10,869 nucleotides of DNA from CAZJGF01 sp964545665 (GTDB lineage: Bacteria > Chloroflexota > Dehalococcoidia > GIF9 > AB-539-J10): contig CAZJGF010000051.1 of assembly GCA_964545665.1 (NCBI GenBank), positions 1 through 10,869 on the forward strand. Reading direction: 5' to 3'. The notes under the pieces were generated by a model, which was not told where the DNA came from, did no database searches, and saw only the letters and a program-made list of their open reading frames with translations. The position numbers and the translations under genes are program-made. This document shows positions 1 through 5,995 of this stretch, one piece after another. The stretch's first letter is position 1; the number at the start of each line of letters is the position of its first letter.

Positions 1-3
1 GCA

Positions 4-51
4 CTGGAAAATTAGCTCTGAGGAGAGTATACTAGCAAGCATATTTTCCAG
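4..51. repeat. 9-bp perfect inverted repeat around the thi4 promoter
   Basis: CTGGAAAAT at 4-12 is the exact reverse complement of ATTTTCCAG at 43-51, with 30 bases between. The arms bracket the proposed -35 element and the expected transcription start. The interior holds a small CTCT/AGAG hairpin (16-19 with 24-27). It could be a pair of operator half-sites or a long hairpin. No regulator can be named from the sequence. Confidence 0.45.
5..33 (+). promoter_or_regulatory. candidate sigma-70 type promoter for the thi4 cluster
   Basis: TGGAAA (5-10, 4 of 6 matches to TTGACA) lies 17 bases upstream of TATACT (28-33, 5 of 6 matches to TATAAT). This would start transcription near base 40 and leave a leader of about 58 bases before thi4. 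Spacing and the -10 are good and the -35 is ordinary. No TPP riboswitch consensus (CUGAGA or CCUGAUCUGGAUAAU-type segments) is visible between it and the gene. Confidence 0.45.
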
Positions 52-97
52 GCACAATTGCCCAACCGTTCGCGCAATAGCTAAAAGGAGTTAACCA

Positions 98-871
98 ATG
101 GATGAGGTTGTTATTTCCAGAGCCATAACCGAAAGCTACATGAAAGACCTGCTTGAAGCAATGGAGCTCGATGTGGCCATCGTCGGTGCTGGCCCAGCGG
201 GAATGACTGCTGCCTATTACTTGGCTAAAGGGAAAGTTAGAACAGCGATTTTCGAGAGAAAGATAAGTGCTGGTGGTGGGATATGGGGAGGCGGCATGAT
301 GTTCAACAAGATTGTAGTTCAGGATGAGGCCAAAGAGATCCTGGATGAATTTGGCATCGCCAGCATTGAATACGAAAAGGGTTATCATCTGGCTAGTGCT
401 GTAGAACTAGCTTCAACCCTCTGTTCTCTAGCCGTGAAAGCTGGAGCGAAGGTATTTAATTTAATCAGTGTTGAGGACGTGGTTATTAGAGAGGCCGACA
501 GAGTTAGTGGACTGGTGCTAAATTGGAGCCCTGTGCTTTTAGAAAAGTTGCACATAGACCCCCTAGCTATAAGGTCTAAGCTGGTGATAGATGCCACCGG
601 CCATGACTGCGAGGTTTGTCGTCTGGTCACCGAGAAGGTAGGGGGAAAATTGAGGACGCCAAGCGGAAGGATAGCCGGTGAGAAATCAATGTGGGCTGAG
701 CTAGCTGAAAAGAAAGTCCCCGAAAATACACAGGAGGTTTACCCTGGATTAATAGTCGCCGGCATGGCAGCCACCGCTGTTTTCGGTTCCCCTAGAATGG
801 GGCCAATATTCGGCGGCATGCTTCTATCCGGCAAAAAAGCAGCTCAACTAGCCACAGAGTTACTGAAGTAA
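98..871 (+). CDS. thi4: sulfide-dependent ADP-thiazole synthase (Thi4 family)
   Basis: A 257-residue protein of the Thi4/ribulose-1,5-bisphosphate-isomerase-like family, which builds the ADP-thiazole precursor of thiamine from NAD and glycine. The dinucleotide-binding loop VGAGPAG is at 29-35, the glycine-rich GGGIWGGGM patch at 59-67, and the C-terminal FAD-fold signature GSPRMGPIFGG at 230-240. In yeast Thi4 a sacrificial cysteine supplies the sulfur. Here the matching segment reads LHIDP (151-155) with His152, as in methanogen enzymes that use free sulfide and turn over many times (family knowledge). The start is well supported: AAGGAG at 85-90 sits 7 bases before the ATG, and the N-terminal DEVVISRAI is typical of the family. 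It heads a plus-strand cluster of sulfur genes, with 44 bases to the next. Length matches archaeal homologues. Cytosolic; no signal peptide seen. Confidence 0.93.
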   Translation: MDEVVISRAITESYMKDLLEAMELDVAIVGAGPAGMTAAYYLAKGKVRTAIFERKISAGGGIWGGGMMFNKIVVQDEAKEILDEFGIASIEYEKGYHLASAVELASTLCSLAVKAGAKVFNLISVEDVVIREADRVSGLVLNWSPVLLEKLHIDPLAIRSKLVIDATGHDCEVCRLVTEKVGGKLRTPSGRIAGEKSMWAELAEKKVPENTQEVYPGLIVAGMAATAVFGSPRMGPIFGGMLLSGKKAAQLATELLK

Positions 872-915
872 GAGATCCCTAAGAATTCTACGTTCGCAGA
901 ATCCAATATCATTCA

Positions 916-2124
916 ATGCCAAAAACAATCGCTGAAATCAACGAGAGAATTAAACGAGGAAAGGCAGTGATAGTCACCGCCGAAGAAGTGATTGACATTG
1001 CCAAGAGAGAAGGCATAAGCAAGGCAGCAGAGGAAGTAGATGTGGTCACTACTGGCACTTTCAGCCCTATGTGCTCTTCAGGCGCTTTCCTCAACATTGG
1101 CCATTCCAAACCCAGGATAAAACTCGGCGGCGGTAAGGTTTATCTCAACGATGTATCGGTCTACACCGGCCTGGCCGCTGTGGACGTTTTCCTCGGTGCA
1201 ACTGCGCTCCCCGACGATGACCCACGAAACAGAATCTATCCGGGCGAATTCAGCTATGGCGGAGGGCATGTCATCGAAGAACTGGTAGCCGGAAAAGATA
1301 TCAGACTGGTAGCCGCTGCCTATGGCACAGACTGCTATCCGAGGAAAAAGCTGGAAACGTGGATAAATATCAAAGACATCAATAATGCCATCTTGTTCAA
1401 TGTAAGAAATGCCTGCCAAAACTATGAGGTCGGCGTGAATTTGTCAGACCGAATGATTTACACTTATATGGGAGTGCTAAAGCCAGACTTGGGCAATGCT
1501 AATTACTCCACTTCAGGACAGCTTTCCCCTCTGCTTAACGACCCCTACTATAAGACCATAGGCATGGGAACCAAGGTATTCCTTGGCGGTGGAATCGGCT
1601 ATGTTGCCTGGCATGGAACACAACACAACCCATCCATCCCACGCACCCATAGTGGCGTGCCCAAAGAGCCTGGCGGAACTTTAGCCCTCGTTGGCGACCT
1701 GAAACAAATGAAGCCAGAATGGCTGCTGGGAACAAGCATGCTTGGTTATGGCTGTACCTTGACCGTAGGCATAGGCATCCCCATACCAATACTATCCGAG
1801 GAGATTCTGCAGTATACTACGGTAAGCGATGCTGAGGTTTTCTCTCCCGTCGTGGATTACTCTGAAGCCTATCCCCAGAGGAACCCAGATATCTTGGGAG
1901 AGGTCAGCTACGCTGACCTCAAAAGTGGCCGTATCCAAATCCAAGGAAAAGATGTGCCTACGGCTTCCCTATCTAGCTACCCTAAGGCAGTGGAGATTGC
2001 CAATACCCTAAAAGAATGGATAAGAAAAGGCGAATTCCTGCTTACAGAACCATCGGCTCCCTTACCTGGAATAGAGTCAGGCATAACCTTTAAGCCACTT
2101 AGAGAAAGGTCAATAACAGAATAG
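916..2124 (+). CDS. DUF39 / COG1900 homocysteine biosynthesis protein (aspartate-semialdehyde sulfurtransferase)
   Basis: A 402-residue member of the DUF39 family. In Methanosarcina this family, with a NIL-domain ferredoxin, is genetically tied to homocysteine formation from L-aspartate semialdehyde and sulfide, without homoserine acylation. The family N-terminus (KTIAEINERIKRGKAVIVTA, residues 3-22) is clear. Cysteines lie at 53 (FSPMCSSG), 140 (YGTDCYP), 167 and 280. Cys53 and Cys140 are the best candidates for the conserved persulfide-forming pair, inferred from position and context. Glycine-rich GGGKVYLNDV (71-80) and VFLGGGIGY (221-229) are also visible. The Methanosarcina protein is about 500 residues with a C-terminal CBS pair. 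This one stops after the DUF39 core and has no CBS repeat. There is no strong Shine-Dalgarno before the ATG, and no better start nearby. The next gene, which encodes its usual partner, begins 4 bases after the stop. Confidence 0.9.
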   Translation: MPKTIAEINERIKRGKAVIVTAEEVIDIAKREGISKAAEEVDVVTTGTFSPMCSSGAFLNIGHSKPRIKLGGGKVYLNDVSVYTGLAAVDVFLGATALPDDDPRNRIYPGEFSYGGGHVIEELVAGKDIRLVAAAYGTDCYPRKKLETWINIKDINNAILFNVRNACQNYEVGVNLSDRMIYTYMGVLKPDLGNANYSTSGQLSPLLNDPYYKTIGMGTKVFLGGGIGYVAWHGTQHNPSIPRTHSGVPKEPGGTLALVGDLKQMKPEWLLGTSMLGYGCTLTVGIGIPIPILSEEILQYTTVSDAEVFSPVVDYSEAYPQRNPDILGEVSYADLKSGRIQIQGKDVPTASLSSYPKAVEIANTLKEWIRKGEFLLTEPSAPLPGIESGITFKPLRERSITE

Positions 2125-2128
2125 TAGA

Positions 2129-2539
2129 ATGGAAATCTCTAGAAGAATAGTGCTCCACTTTCCTCCCCGTGTGACAGGGCAGCCAGTAGTTTACCGCCTG
2201 GCCAAAGATTTCAACCTCAGTTTCAACATCCTTAAAGCCTCGGTATCGCCTGGCGAGGAAGGACTGCTAGTCATGGAATTAACCGGCGACCAAGAAGACT
2301 ATGATAAGGGTATCCGGTACATCACTGAGGCGGGGGTAGAAATCCAGTCCCTAAGCCAGGACGTAGTTCGAGATGAAGCCAGATGTACACATTGCGGAGC
2401 TTGTGTCACCATTTGCCCCACCAGTGCTTTCTCCCTGGAACCAAAGACAAGAAGGGTGCTTTTCGACAACAATAAATGTGTTGTCTGTGGACTCTGCGTT
2501 AAGGCTTGTCCACCCCGGGCTATGAGATCATATTTCTGA
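2129..2539 (+). CDS. NIL-domain 2x[4Fe-4S] ferredoxin, partner of the DUF39 sulfurtransferase
   Basis: A 136-residue two-domain protein. Residues 1 to about 78 form a NIL domain, an ACT-like fold also found at the end of methionine ABC-transporter ATPases. Residues 84-130 carry two complete CxxCxxCxxxCP clusters: Cys86, 89, 92, 96 and Cys117, 120, 123, 127. Each should bind a 4Fe-4S centre. This matches the small iron-sulfur partner of DUF39 proteins, which is thought to supply electrons for turning a persulfide intermediate into the homocysteine thiol (known for the family, not shown here). The NIL domain may sense methionine-type ligands (inference). The gene starts 4 bases after the DUF39 stop and has no clear Shine-Dalgarno of its own, so translation is probably coupled. 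Its TGA stop lies inside a repeat half-site shared with the following spacer. Confidence 0.92.
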   Translation: MEISRRIVLHFPPRVTGQPVVYRLAKDFNLSFNILKASVSPGEEGLLVMELTGDQEDYDKGIRYITEAGVEIQSLSQDVVRDEARCTHCGACVTICPTSAFSLEPKTRRVLFDNNKCVVCGLCVKACPPRAMRSYF

Positions 2540-2555
2540 GCGAAGTGGAGAATCT
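2534..2555. repeat. half-copy of a dispersed GAGCGAAG-type intergenic repeat
   Basis: From 2534 to 2555 the sequence contains CTGAGCGAAG, then TGGAGAATCT. It closely resembles one arm of the common bacterial TGTCATTCTGAGCGAAG... palindromic repeat (recognised from memory) and shares GAGCGAAG with the fuller copy at 5902-5967. It supplies the last codon and TGA stop of the ferredoxin gene, the entire 16-base spacer, and the GTGGAG (2545-2550) that serves as ribosome-binding site for the next gene. Confidence 0.5.
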
Positions 2556-3281
2556 ATGTATGAGCCACAAGCCTATCGCCACTGGATTAAGGACAGCGAC
2601 TTAGTTTCCTTCAACGTAGCAGTAAAACAGACAGACCTGTATATTCAAGCTCAGCACAACCTTAAGGACAAAGCTCTCAAATCCGTGTTAAAGCACCGCT
2701 CATCGCTCGAGGAATATATTAAGCACCATCCTCTTTTCCTGACTACGCTGGAGCCCTACCAAGTTGAAAAAGATGCTCCAGCTATTGTTAGAGATATGGC
2801 TGAAGCATCGCAGGTGGCCGGCGTTGGCCCCATGGCAGCAGTAGCCGGCGCTATTGCTGAAGCTATTGGCAAGGATTTGCTTCGCTTCTCTCCAGAGGTA
2901 ATCGTAGAAAATGGGGGCGATATTTTTCTCAAAATATTGAAGAACCGGCTAGTGGGAATCTATGCCGGCGAATCCCCCTTCACAGGAAAAGTTGCCCTGG
3001 AAATTAAGCCCAAAGAGACGCCTTTAGGCATTTGCGCCTCCTCTGCAACTATAGGACACTCATTAAGTTTGGGCAGTGCCGATGCTGTCGTTGCTCTTTC
3101 ACACTCAACGCCCTTGGCCGATGCCATAGCCACTGCCATAGGCAACATGGTCAAAGATCCAGCCGATCTTCCTGAGGCAATCAAGAAGGCCCAAAGTATA
3201 GACCAATTACACGGAATAATTATCATCATAGGTAACAAAGTTGGCATTCGCGGCAAGGTGAAAATTGTATCAACTAGCTAG
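2556..3281 (+). CDS. UPF0280 / COG2122 ApbE-like sulfur-metabolism protein
   Basis: A 241-residue member of UPF0280, a family structurally related to the flavin transferase ApbE. Family marks are VGPMAAVAGAIAEAIG (90-105), VENGGDIFLK (117-126) and the glycine/serine-rich LGICASSATIGHSLSLGSAD (157-176). In methanogens a COG2122 protein is implicated in efficient use of sulfide for homocysteine and cysteine synthesis. Its chemistry is unsettled, so flavin binding, FMN transfer or sulfide handling are all possible. Placement 16 bases after the NIL-ferredoxin gene, in the same operon as DUF39, supports the homocysteine role. GTGGAG (2545-2550) sits 5 bases before the ATG. No signal peptide or membrane segment is visible, unlike many true ApbE proteins, which are exported lipoproteins. 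Confidence 0.88.
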   Translation: MYEPQAYRHWIKDSDLVSFNVAVKQTDLYIQAQHNLKDKALKSVLKHRSSLEEYIKHHPLFLTTLEPYQVEKDAPAIVRDMAEASQVAGVGPMAAVAGAIAEAIGKDLLRFSPEVIVENGGDIFLKILKNRLVGIYAGESPFTGKVALEIKPKETPLGICASSATIGHSLSLGSADAVVALSHSTPLADAIATAIGNMVKDPADLPEAIKKAQSIDQLHGIIIIIGNKVGIRGKVKIVSTS

Positions 3282-3482
3282 GCTGTTGTCCGCAAGCTAG
3301 AATGACACCATCCGATGCCAAAGAGCAAGAATATAATTGGGACTATTATCCCTGCCTCCATTCCTCTGTTCCTTAAGCCGAAAGGCTTTGCACAGATTCA
3401 CTATCGCTAAGATAGCCTAGCTTGGATGGGGTTTATCGAAAATGAGCAACAAATGATCCCAAGCTCGAGCATGTCGCTTTTA

Positions 3483-3518
3483 TTCCTAAGGCAGCGTTTC
3501 TCCTTTCCTAAGGGCAGC
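3483..3518 (+). repeat. short direct repeat TTCCTAAGG(G)CAGC
   Basis: TTCCTAAGGCAGC at 3483-3495 recurs at 3505-3518 as TTCCTAAGGGCAGC, differing by one inserted G and separated by 9 bases. It lies in the structured non-coding gap between UPF0280 and ribF. It may be a local duplication or paired binding sites; nothing further can be said. Confidence 0.5.
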
Positions 3519-3567
3519 ACTGCAGAAGTGCTCGAGATATCATCCCTCTTCGAAGATGTCAGATTTC

Positions 3568-3596
3568 TTGACGGGATATGATAAATGGGATAGGCT
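3568..3596 (+). promoter_or_regulatory. possible promoter for ribF-tyrS
   Basis: TTGACG (3568-3573, 5 of 6) is followed after 17 bases by TAGGCT (3591-3596), a poor -10 that keeps only the T, A and final T. A better -10-like hexamer, TATGAT at 3577-3582, lacks a well-placed -35. Either would leave a leader of over 100 bases before ribF. Weak evidence. Confidence 0.28.
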
Positions 3597-3611
3597 ATTA
3601 GCTTAAATTTG

Positions 3612-3648
3612 GCAAAGGTAGCAATTGCAGTGCTGCAGTCTACCTTGC
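3612..3648 (+). other. hairpin in the ribF leader
   Basis: GCAAAGGTAG (3612-3621) pairs with CTACCTTGC (3640-3648) as a 9-bp stem with one bulged A. The 18-base loop contains its own TGCAG/CTGCA symmetry. No T-run follows, so it does not look like an intrinsic terminator. It lies about 70 bases upstream of the ribF start and could be part of a 5' leader structure. Confidence 0.4.
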
Positions 3649-3718
3649 AATTAGTAGCCACAACGCAAGCTATGAATGAATCAGTGACTTCTGTCACACA
3701 ATTCGAAGCCTGAGTTCA

Positions 3719-4645
3719 ATGAGTGTTGAGCAAGAACTAGCCAATATAGCTCCAGATAGGGAAACGCTTCTCGCCGTTGGTGTCTTTGACGGCGTCCATG
3801 CCGGACATCGCTATTTGCTGGAATATTTGACCCAGAAAGCCAGGGAAACCGGATTACTCAGTGGCGTAGTTACCTTTACCCCCCATCCCCAATCAGTGTT
3901 GCATCTAGATGCCCATTTACCTATGCTAGAGAACCTGAGTGACAGGATCAAGTCTCTGAGAGAGCTAGGCATAGACTTAGTCGTTCCCCTATCTTTCACT
4001 CCAGAGCTTGCACATCTTAGCGCCCGGGACTTCATTAGATTGCTCAAAAAATACCTCAAGATGCGTGGCCTAATAGGTGGCCCTGATTTCGCATTAGGAA
4101 AGGGACGCGAAGGGAATGTTCACTTCCTTCACTCACTGGGGCAAGAAGAAGCATTCAGTGTGGAAATCATACCTTGCTTTTCAGTCAACGGTGAAATAGT
4201 AAGCAGCACAGCTATCCGTCAAGCATTAGCCCAAGGAAATACAGAAAAAGTAGCGAGTTTGATGGGACGCCACTTTAGCATTACTGCCAGAGTTACCTCA
4301 AGAAGTAAGCGTGGTCGGATTCTGGGATTCCCTACTGCCAATTTGGATGTGAGTCCAGAACAAGCATTGCCCAGCAACGGCGTTTATGCTACTATCACCA
4401 ATATAAACAATCACCGATTTGTTTCGGTAACCAACATTGGCACTCGCCCCACCTTTGGGGATAGCGAAGAGATTGTTGAAACCCATCTGCTAGATTACAA
4501 AGGCGATTTATATGATGAGGAACTCAAGGTAATGTTTATACAGAGGCTCAGGGATGAGAAGCCTTTCGCCTCTGCAGAAGAACTGAGTGCCCAGATTAGC
4601 AGGGATATTGAGAGGGCAAGACTAGTCGTTGGCAAACTGAAATGA
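3719..4645 (+). CDS. ribF: bifunctional riboflavin kinase / FMN adenylyltransferase (FAD synthetase)
   Basis: A 308-residue protein of standard RibF length that phosphorylates riboflavin to FMN and adenylates FMN to FAD in the cytosol. The N-terminal nucleotidyltransferase half has GVFDGVHAGH (21-30, the HIGH-like nucleotide motif), TPHPQSVL (54-61), GPDFALGKGREGN (121-133) and SSTAIR (162-167). The C-terminal flavokinase half has GFPTAN (203-208, the PTAN magnesium/ATP motif), GVYA (221-224), NIGTRPTFG (239-247) and Glu254 in VETHLLD, the expected catalytic base. All key motifs are present, so both activities are likely. The ATG at 3719 has only a weak GAG-type Shine-Dalgarno. The gene ends in an ATGA overlap with tyrS. 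FMN may matter to the ApbE-like UPF0280 protein upstream, but that link is speculative. Confidence 0.96.
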   Translation: MSVEQELANIAPDRETLLAVGVFDGVHAGHRYLLEYLTQKARETGLLSGVVTFTPHPQSVLHLDAHLPMLENLSDRIKSLRELGIDLVVPLSFTPELAHLSARDFIRLLKKYLKMRGLIGGPDFALGKGREGNVHFLHSLGQEEAFSVEIIPCFSVNGEIVSSTAIRQALAQGNTEKVASLMGRHFSITARVTSRSKRGRILGFPTANLDVSPEQALPSNGVYATITNINNHRFVSVTNIGTRPTFGDSEEIVETHLLDYKGDLYDEELKVMFIQRLRDEKPFASAEELSAQISRDIERARLVVGKLK

Positions 4646-5889
4646 GTGATTCTAAACATAGCTCTATACCAGTCTCCGAAATCTCAAATGATTTGCTGAG
4701 AACCTTGCTAAGGCGCGGGGTAGCCGAAATCATCGTGGAACAGGAATTCATACAGCTGCTGAAATCAAGAAGGTGCTTGAGATTGAAAGAGGGCTTTGAT
4801 CCCAGCGCTCCCGATATTCATCTAGGGCATGTGGTTGGCCTGAGAAAATTGCGTCAGCTTCAACAACTCGGGCACAAGGTTATTCTCATAGTGGGCGATT
4901 GGACAGCACGTATTGGTGACCCAAGCGGTCAATCAGCCACTCGGCCGATGCTTTCCCAGAGCGAAATAGAGGCCAATGCCCAGACTTACATGAAGCAATT
5001 CTTCAAGATAGTGGATAAAGATAGAACAGAGGTAAGATGGCAAAGTGAGTGGTTTAATGAGTTCAGCTTGGATACTGTGATTGAGCTTACCAGCAAATTC
5101 ACTGTAGCACAGATTTTAGCCAGGGAAGACTTTAATAGCAGATACAACTCTGGCAATCCTATCTCTTTAGCGGAAACACTGTATCCTTTACTGCAAGCTT
5201 ATGATTCCGTAGCCATTAAAGCCGACGTTGAATTTGGAGGCACCGACCAGAAATTCAATTGCCTCATGGGAAGAGAACTGCAGCAAATTGTGGGTCAGAC
5301 ACCCCAGCATGTTTTCTTCACTCCCCTTCTCATCGGCACTGACGGCGTCCAAAAGATGAGCAAGAGCTTGGGAAACTGCATAGCTATTGCTGAGGCTCCT
5401 AGAGAGATGTATGGCAAGATAATGTCCATCCCTGACTTGCTTATCCTCGACTATTTCGAGCTAGTGACCGATGTCCCAGATGAAGAAATCGCCGAATTCA
5501 GAGAACAATTGAACACTCAGGTAGTCAATCCTATGACTCTTAAAAAACGGTTGGCCCGTGAAGTCATAACGCAGTTTCACGGGAAACAGGACGCAGATGA
5601 GGCTGAAGGCGAGTTTACTGCAGTGTTCCAAAAACGGGAGCTGCCAGACAATATCCCCGAATATGTCTTTGCTGCCAGCCACACCCAAGATGCGTTATGT
5701 CAACTTAATATTGCCCCAACCTTAGTTCGAGAAGGTATAATTAAGAGCAATAGTGAGTTAAAGCGCCTGCTGAGACAAGGAGCGGTCGAACTCAATGGCG
5801 AGAAAATAAGCACCAATATTATTAATGCTCGTAATGGCAGCATCCTCAAATTAGGAAAACACAATTTCGTCAGGATAATGATTAAATAG
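4642..5889 (+). CDS. tyrS: tyrosyl-tRNA synthetase
   Basis: A 415-residue class I aminoacyl-tRNA synthetase that charges tRNA-Tyr. The HIGH motif appears as HLGH (60-63), preceded by GFDPSAPDI. The KMSKS motif is intact at 238-242. The tyrosine-pocket region YPLLQAYDSV (181-190) and VEFGGTDQKFN (196-206) is conserved. A C-terminal S4-type RNA-binding domain covers about 355-413 (IKSNSELKRLLRQGAVELNG). The length and the KFTVAQILAREDF segment suggest the TyrZ-like bacterial subtype (moderate confidence). Its ATG overlaps the ribF stop codon by 4 bases, implying translational coupling. No T-box leader is seen upstream, so regulation by uncharged tRNA is not indicated. Confidence 0.97.
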   Translation: MSDSKHSSIPVSEISNDLLRTLLRRGVAEIIVEQEFIQLLKSRRCLRLKEGFDPSAPDIHLGHVVGLRKLRQLQQLGHKVILIVGDWTARIGDPSGQSATRPMLSQSEIEANAQTYMKQFFKIVDKDRTEVRWQSEWFNEFSLDTVIELTSKFTVAQILAREDFNSRYNSGNPISLAETLYPLLQAYDSVAIKADVEFGGTDQKFNCLMGRELQQIVGQTPQHVFFTPLLIGTDGVQKMSKSLGNCIAIAEAPREMYGKIMSIPDLLILDYFELVTDVPDEEIAEFREQLNTQVVNPMTLKKRLAREVITQFHGKQDADEAEGEFTAVFQKRELPDNIPEYVFAASHTQDALCQLNIAPTLVREGIIKSNSELKRLLRQGAVELNGEKISTNIINARNGSILKLGKHNFVRIMIK

Positions 5890-5901
5890 ACTGCGCTCCT
5901 A

Positions 5902-5967
5902 TGTCACCCAGAGCGAAGCAAAGGGATCAAGAAAATCTGGAGATTCGGCGCTGTCTTCGGAGTGACA
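5902..5967. repeat. palindromic intergenic repeat (REP/MITE-like, TGTCAC...GTGACA)
   Basis: A 66-base element bounded by TGTCAC (5902-5907) and GTGACA (5962-5967). The left arm contains GAGCGAAG (5911-5918). The centre is the near-palindrome AATCTGGAGATT (5934-5945). The arms are imperfect between these landmarks. It resembles the dispersed TGTCA..CTGAGCGAAG..TGACA repeats found between genes in many anaerobic bacterial genomes (family recognition from memory). It lacks a T-run and encodes nothing. Confidence 0.6.
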
Positions 5968-5968
5968 A

Positions 5969-5987
5969 GGAGTTAACCAAGAAGGAG
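5969..5987 (+). promoter_or_regulatory. tandem Shine-Dalgarno sites before the aminotransferase
   Basis: Two GGAG-type sites occur in a row: GGAG at 5969-5972 and AAGGAG at 5982-5987. The second lies 8 bases before the ATG at 5996 and is the functional candidate. The first belongs to a 14-base string (5967-5980) identical to the thi4 ribosome-binding region at 85-98. Confidence 0.7.
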
Positions 5988-5995
5988 TAATAAAC

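Larger units (their letters stand above)
3282..3718. other. 437-base gap with no convincing gene and many inverted repeats
   Basis: No ORF here has both a ribosome-binding site and a recognisable product. Instead there is a run of possible stems: AAGCC/GGCTT around a GAAA loop (3375-3388), CTATC/GATAG (3401-3415), AGCTTGG/CCAAGCT (3419-3425 with 3459-3465), CTCGAGC/GCTCGAG (3464-3470 with 3530-3536), AGCACT/AGTGCT (3516-3532), TATCATCCC pairing with 3573-3583 across a 2-base bulge, the palindrome TCTTCGAAGA (3547-3556), AAGGTAG/CTACCTT (3615-3621 with 3640-3646), and GTGAC/GTCAC (3684-3695). Some of these exclude each other. No tRNA, FMN riboswitch, T-box or cobalamin-box consensus was found. 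It may hold a structured RNA, the ribF leader, or decayed sequence. Confidence 0.6.

Noticed and set aside
1..97. TPP riboswitch ahead of thi4
   Set aside because: Searched by eye for the conserved CUGAGA and CCUGAUCUGGAUAAU-like segments; neither is present, and the available leader is too short.
32..388. 118-codon minus-strand open frame across the thi4 start
   Set aside because: It is antisense to the conserved Thi4 N-terminus and promoter, with no family resemblance.
98..871. Alternative reading of the Thi4 protein as ribulose-1,5-bisphosphate isomerase (an annotation often given to relatives)
   Set aside because: There is no RuBisCO or AMP-pathway gene nearby, and the neighbours are sulfide-metabolism genes; thiazole synthase fits better.
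3274..3300. CTAGCT/AGCTAG stem at the end of UPF0280 as an intrinsic terminator
   Set aside because: Only 6 bp with a 15-base loop, and AATGACACC follows instead of a T-run.
3407..3697. 96-codon minus-strand open frame in the 437-base gap
   Set aside because: It has a GTG start with no Shine-Dalgarno, no recognisable domain and a cysteine/serine-rich unlikely composition, and it overlaps the inverted repeats. Kept as non-coding.
3597..3718. FMN riboswitch before ribF or T-box for tyrS
   Set aside because: No AGGAUCUUCGGGGC-type FMN motif and no AGGGUGGNACCGCG T-box motif were found.
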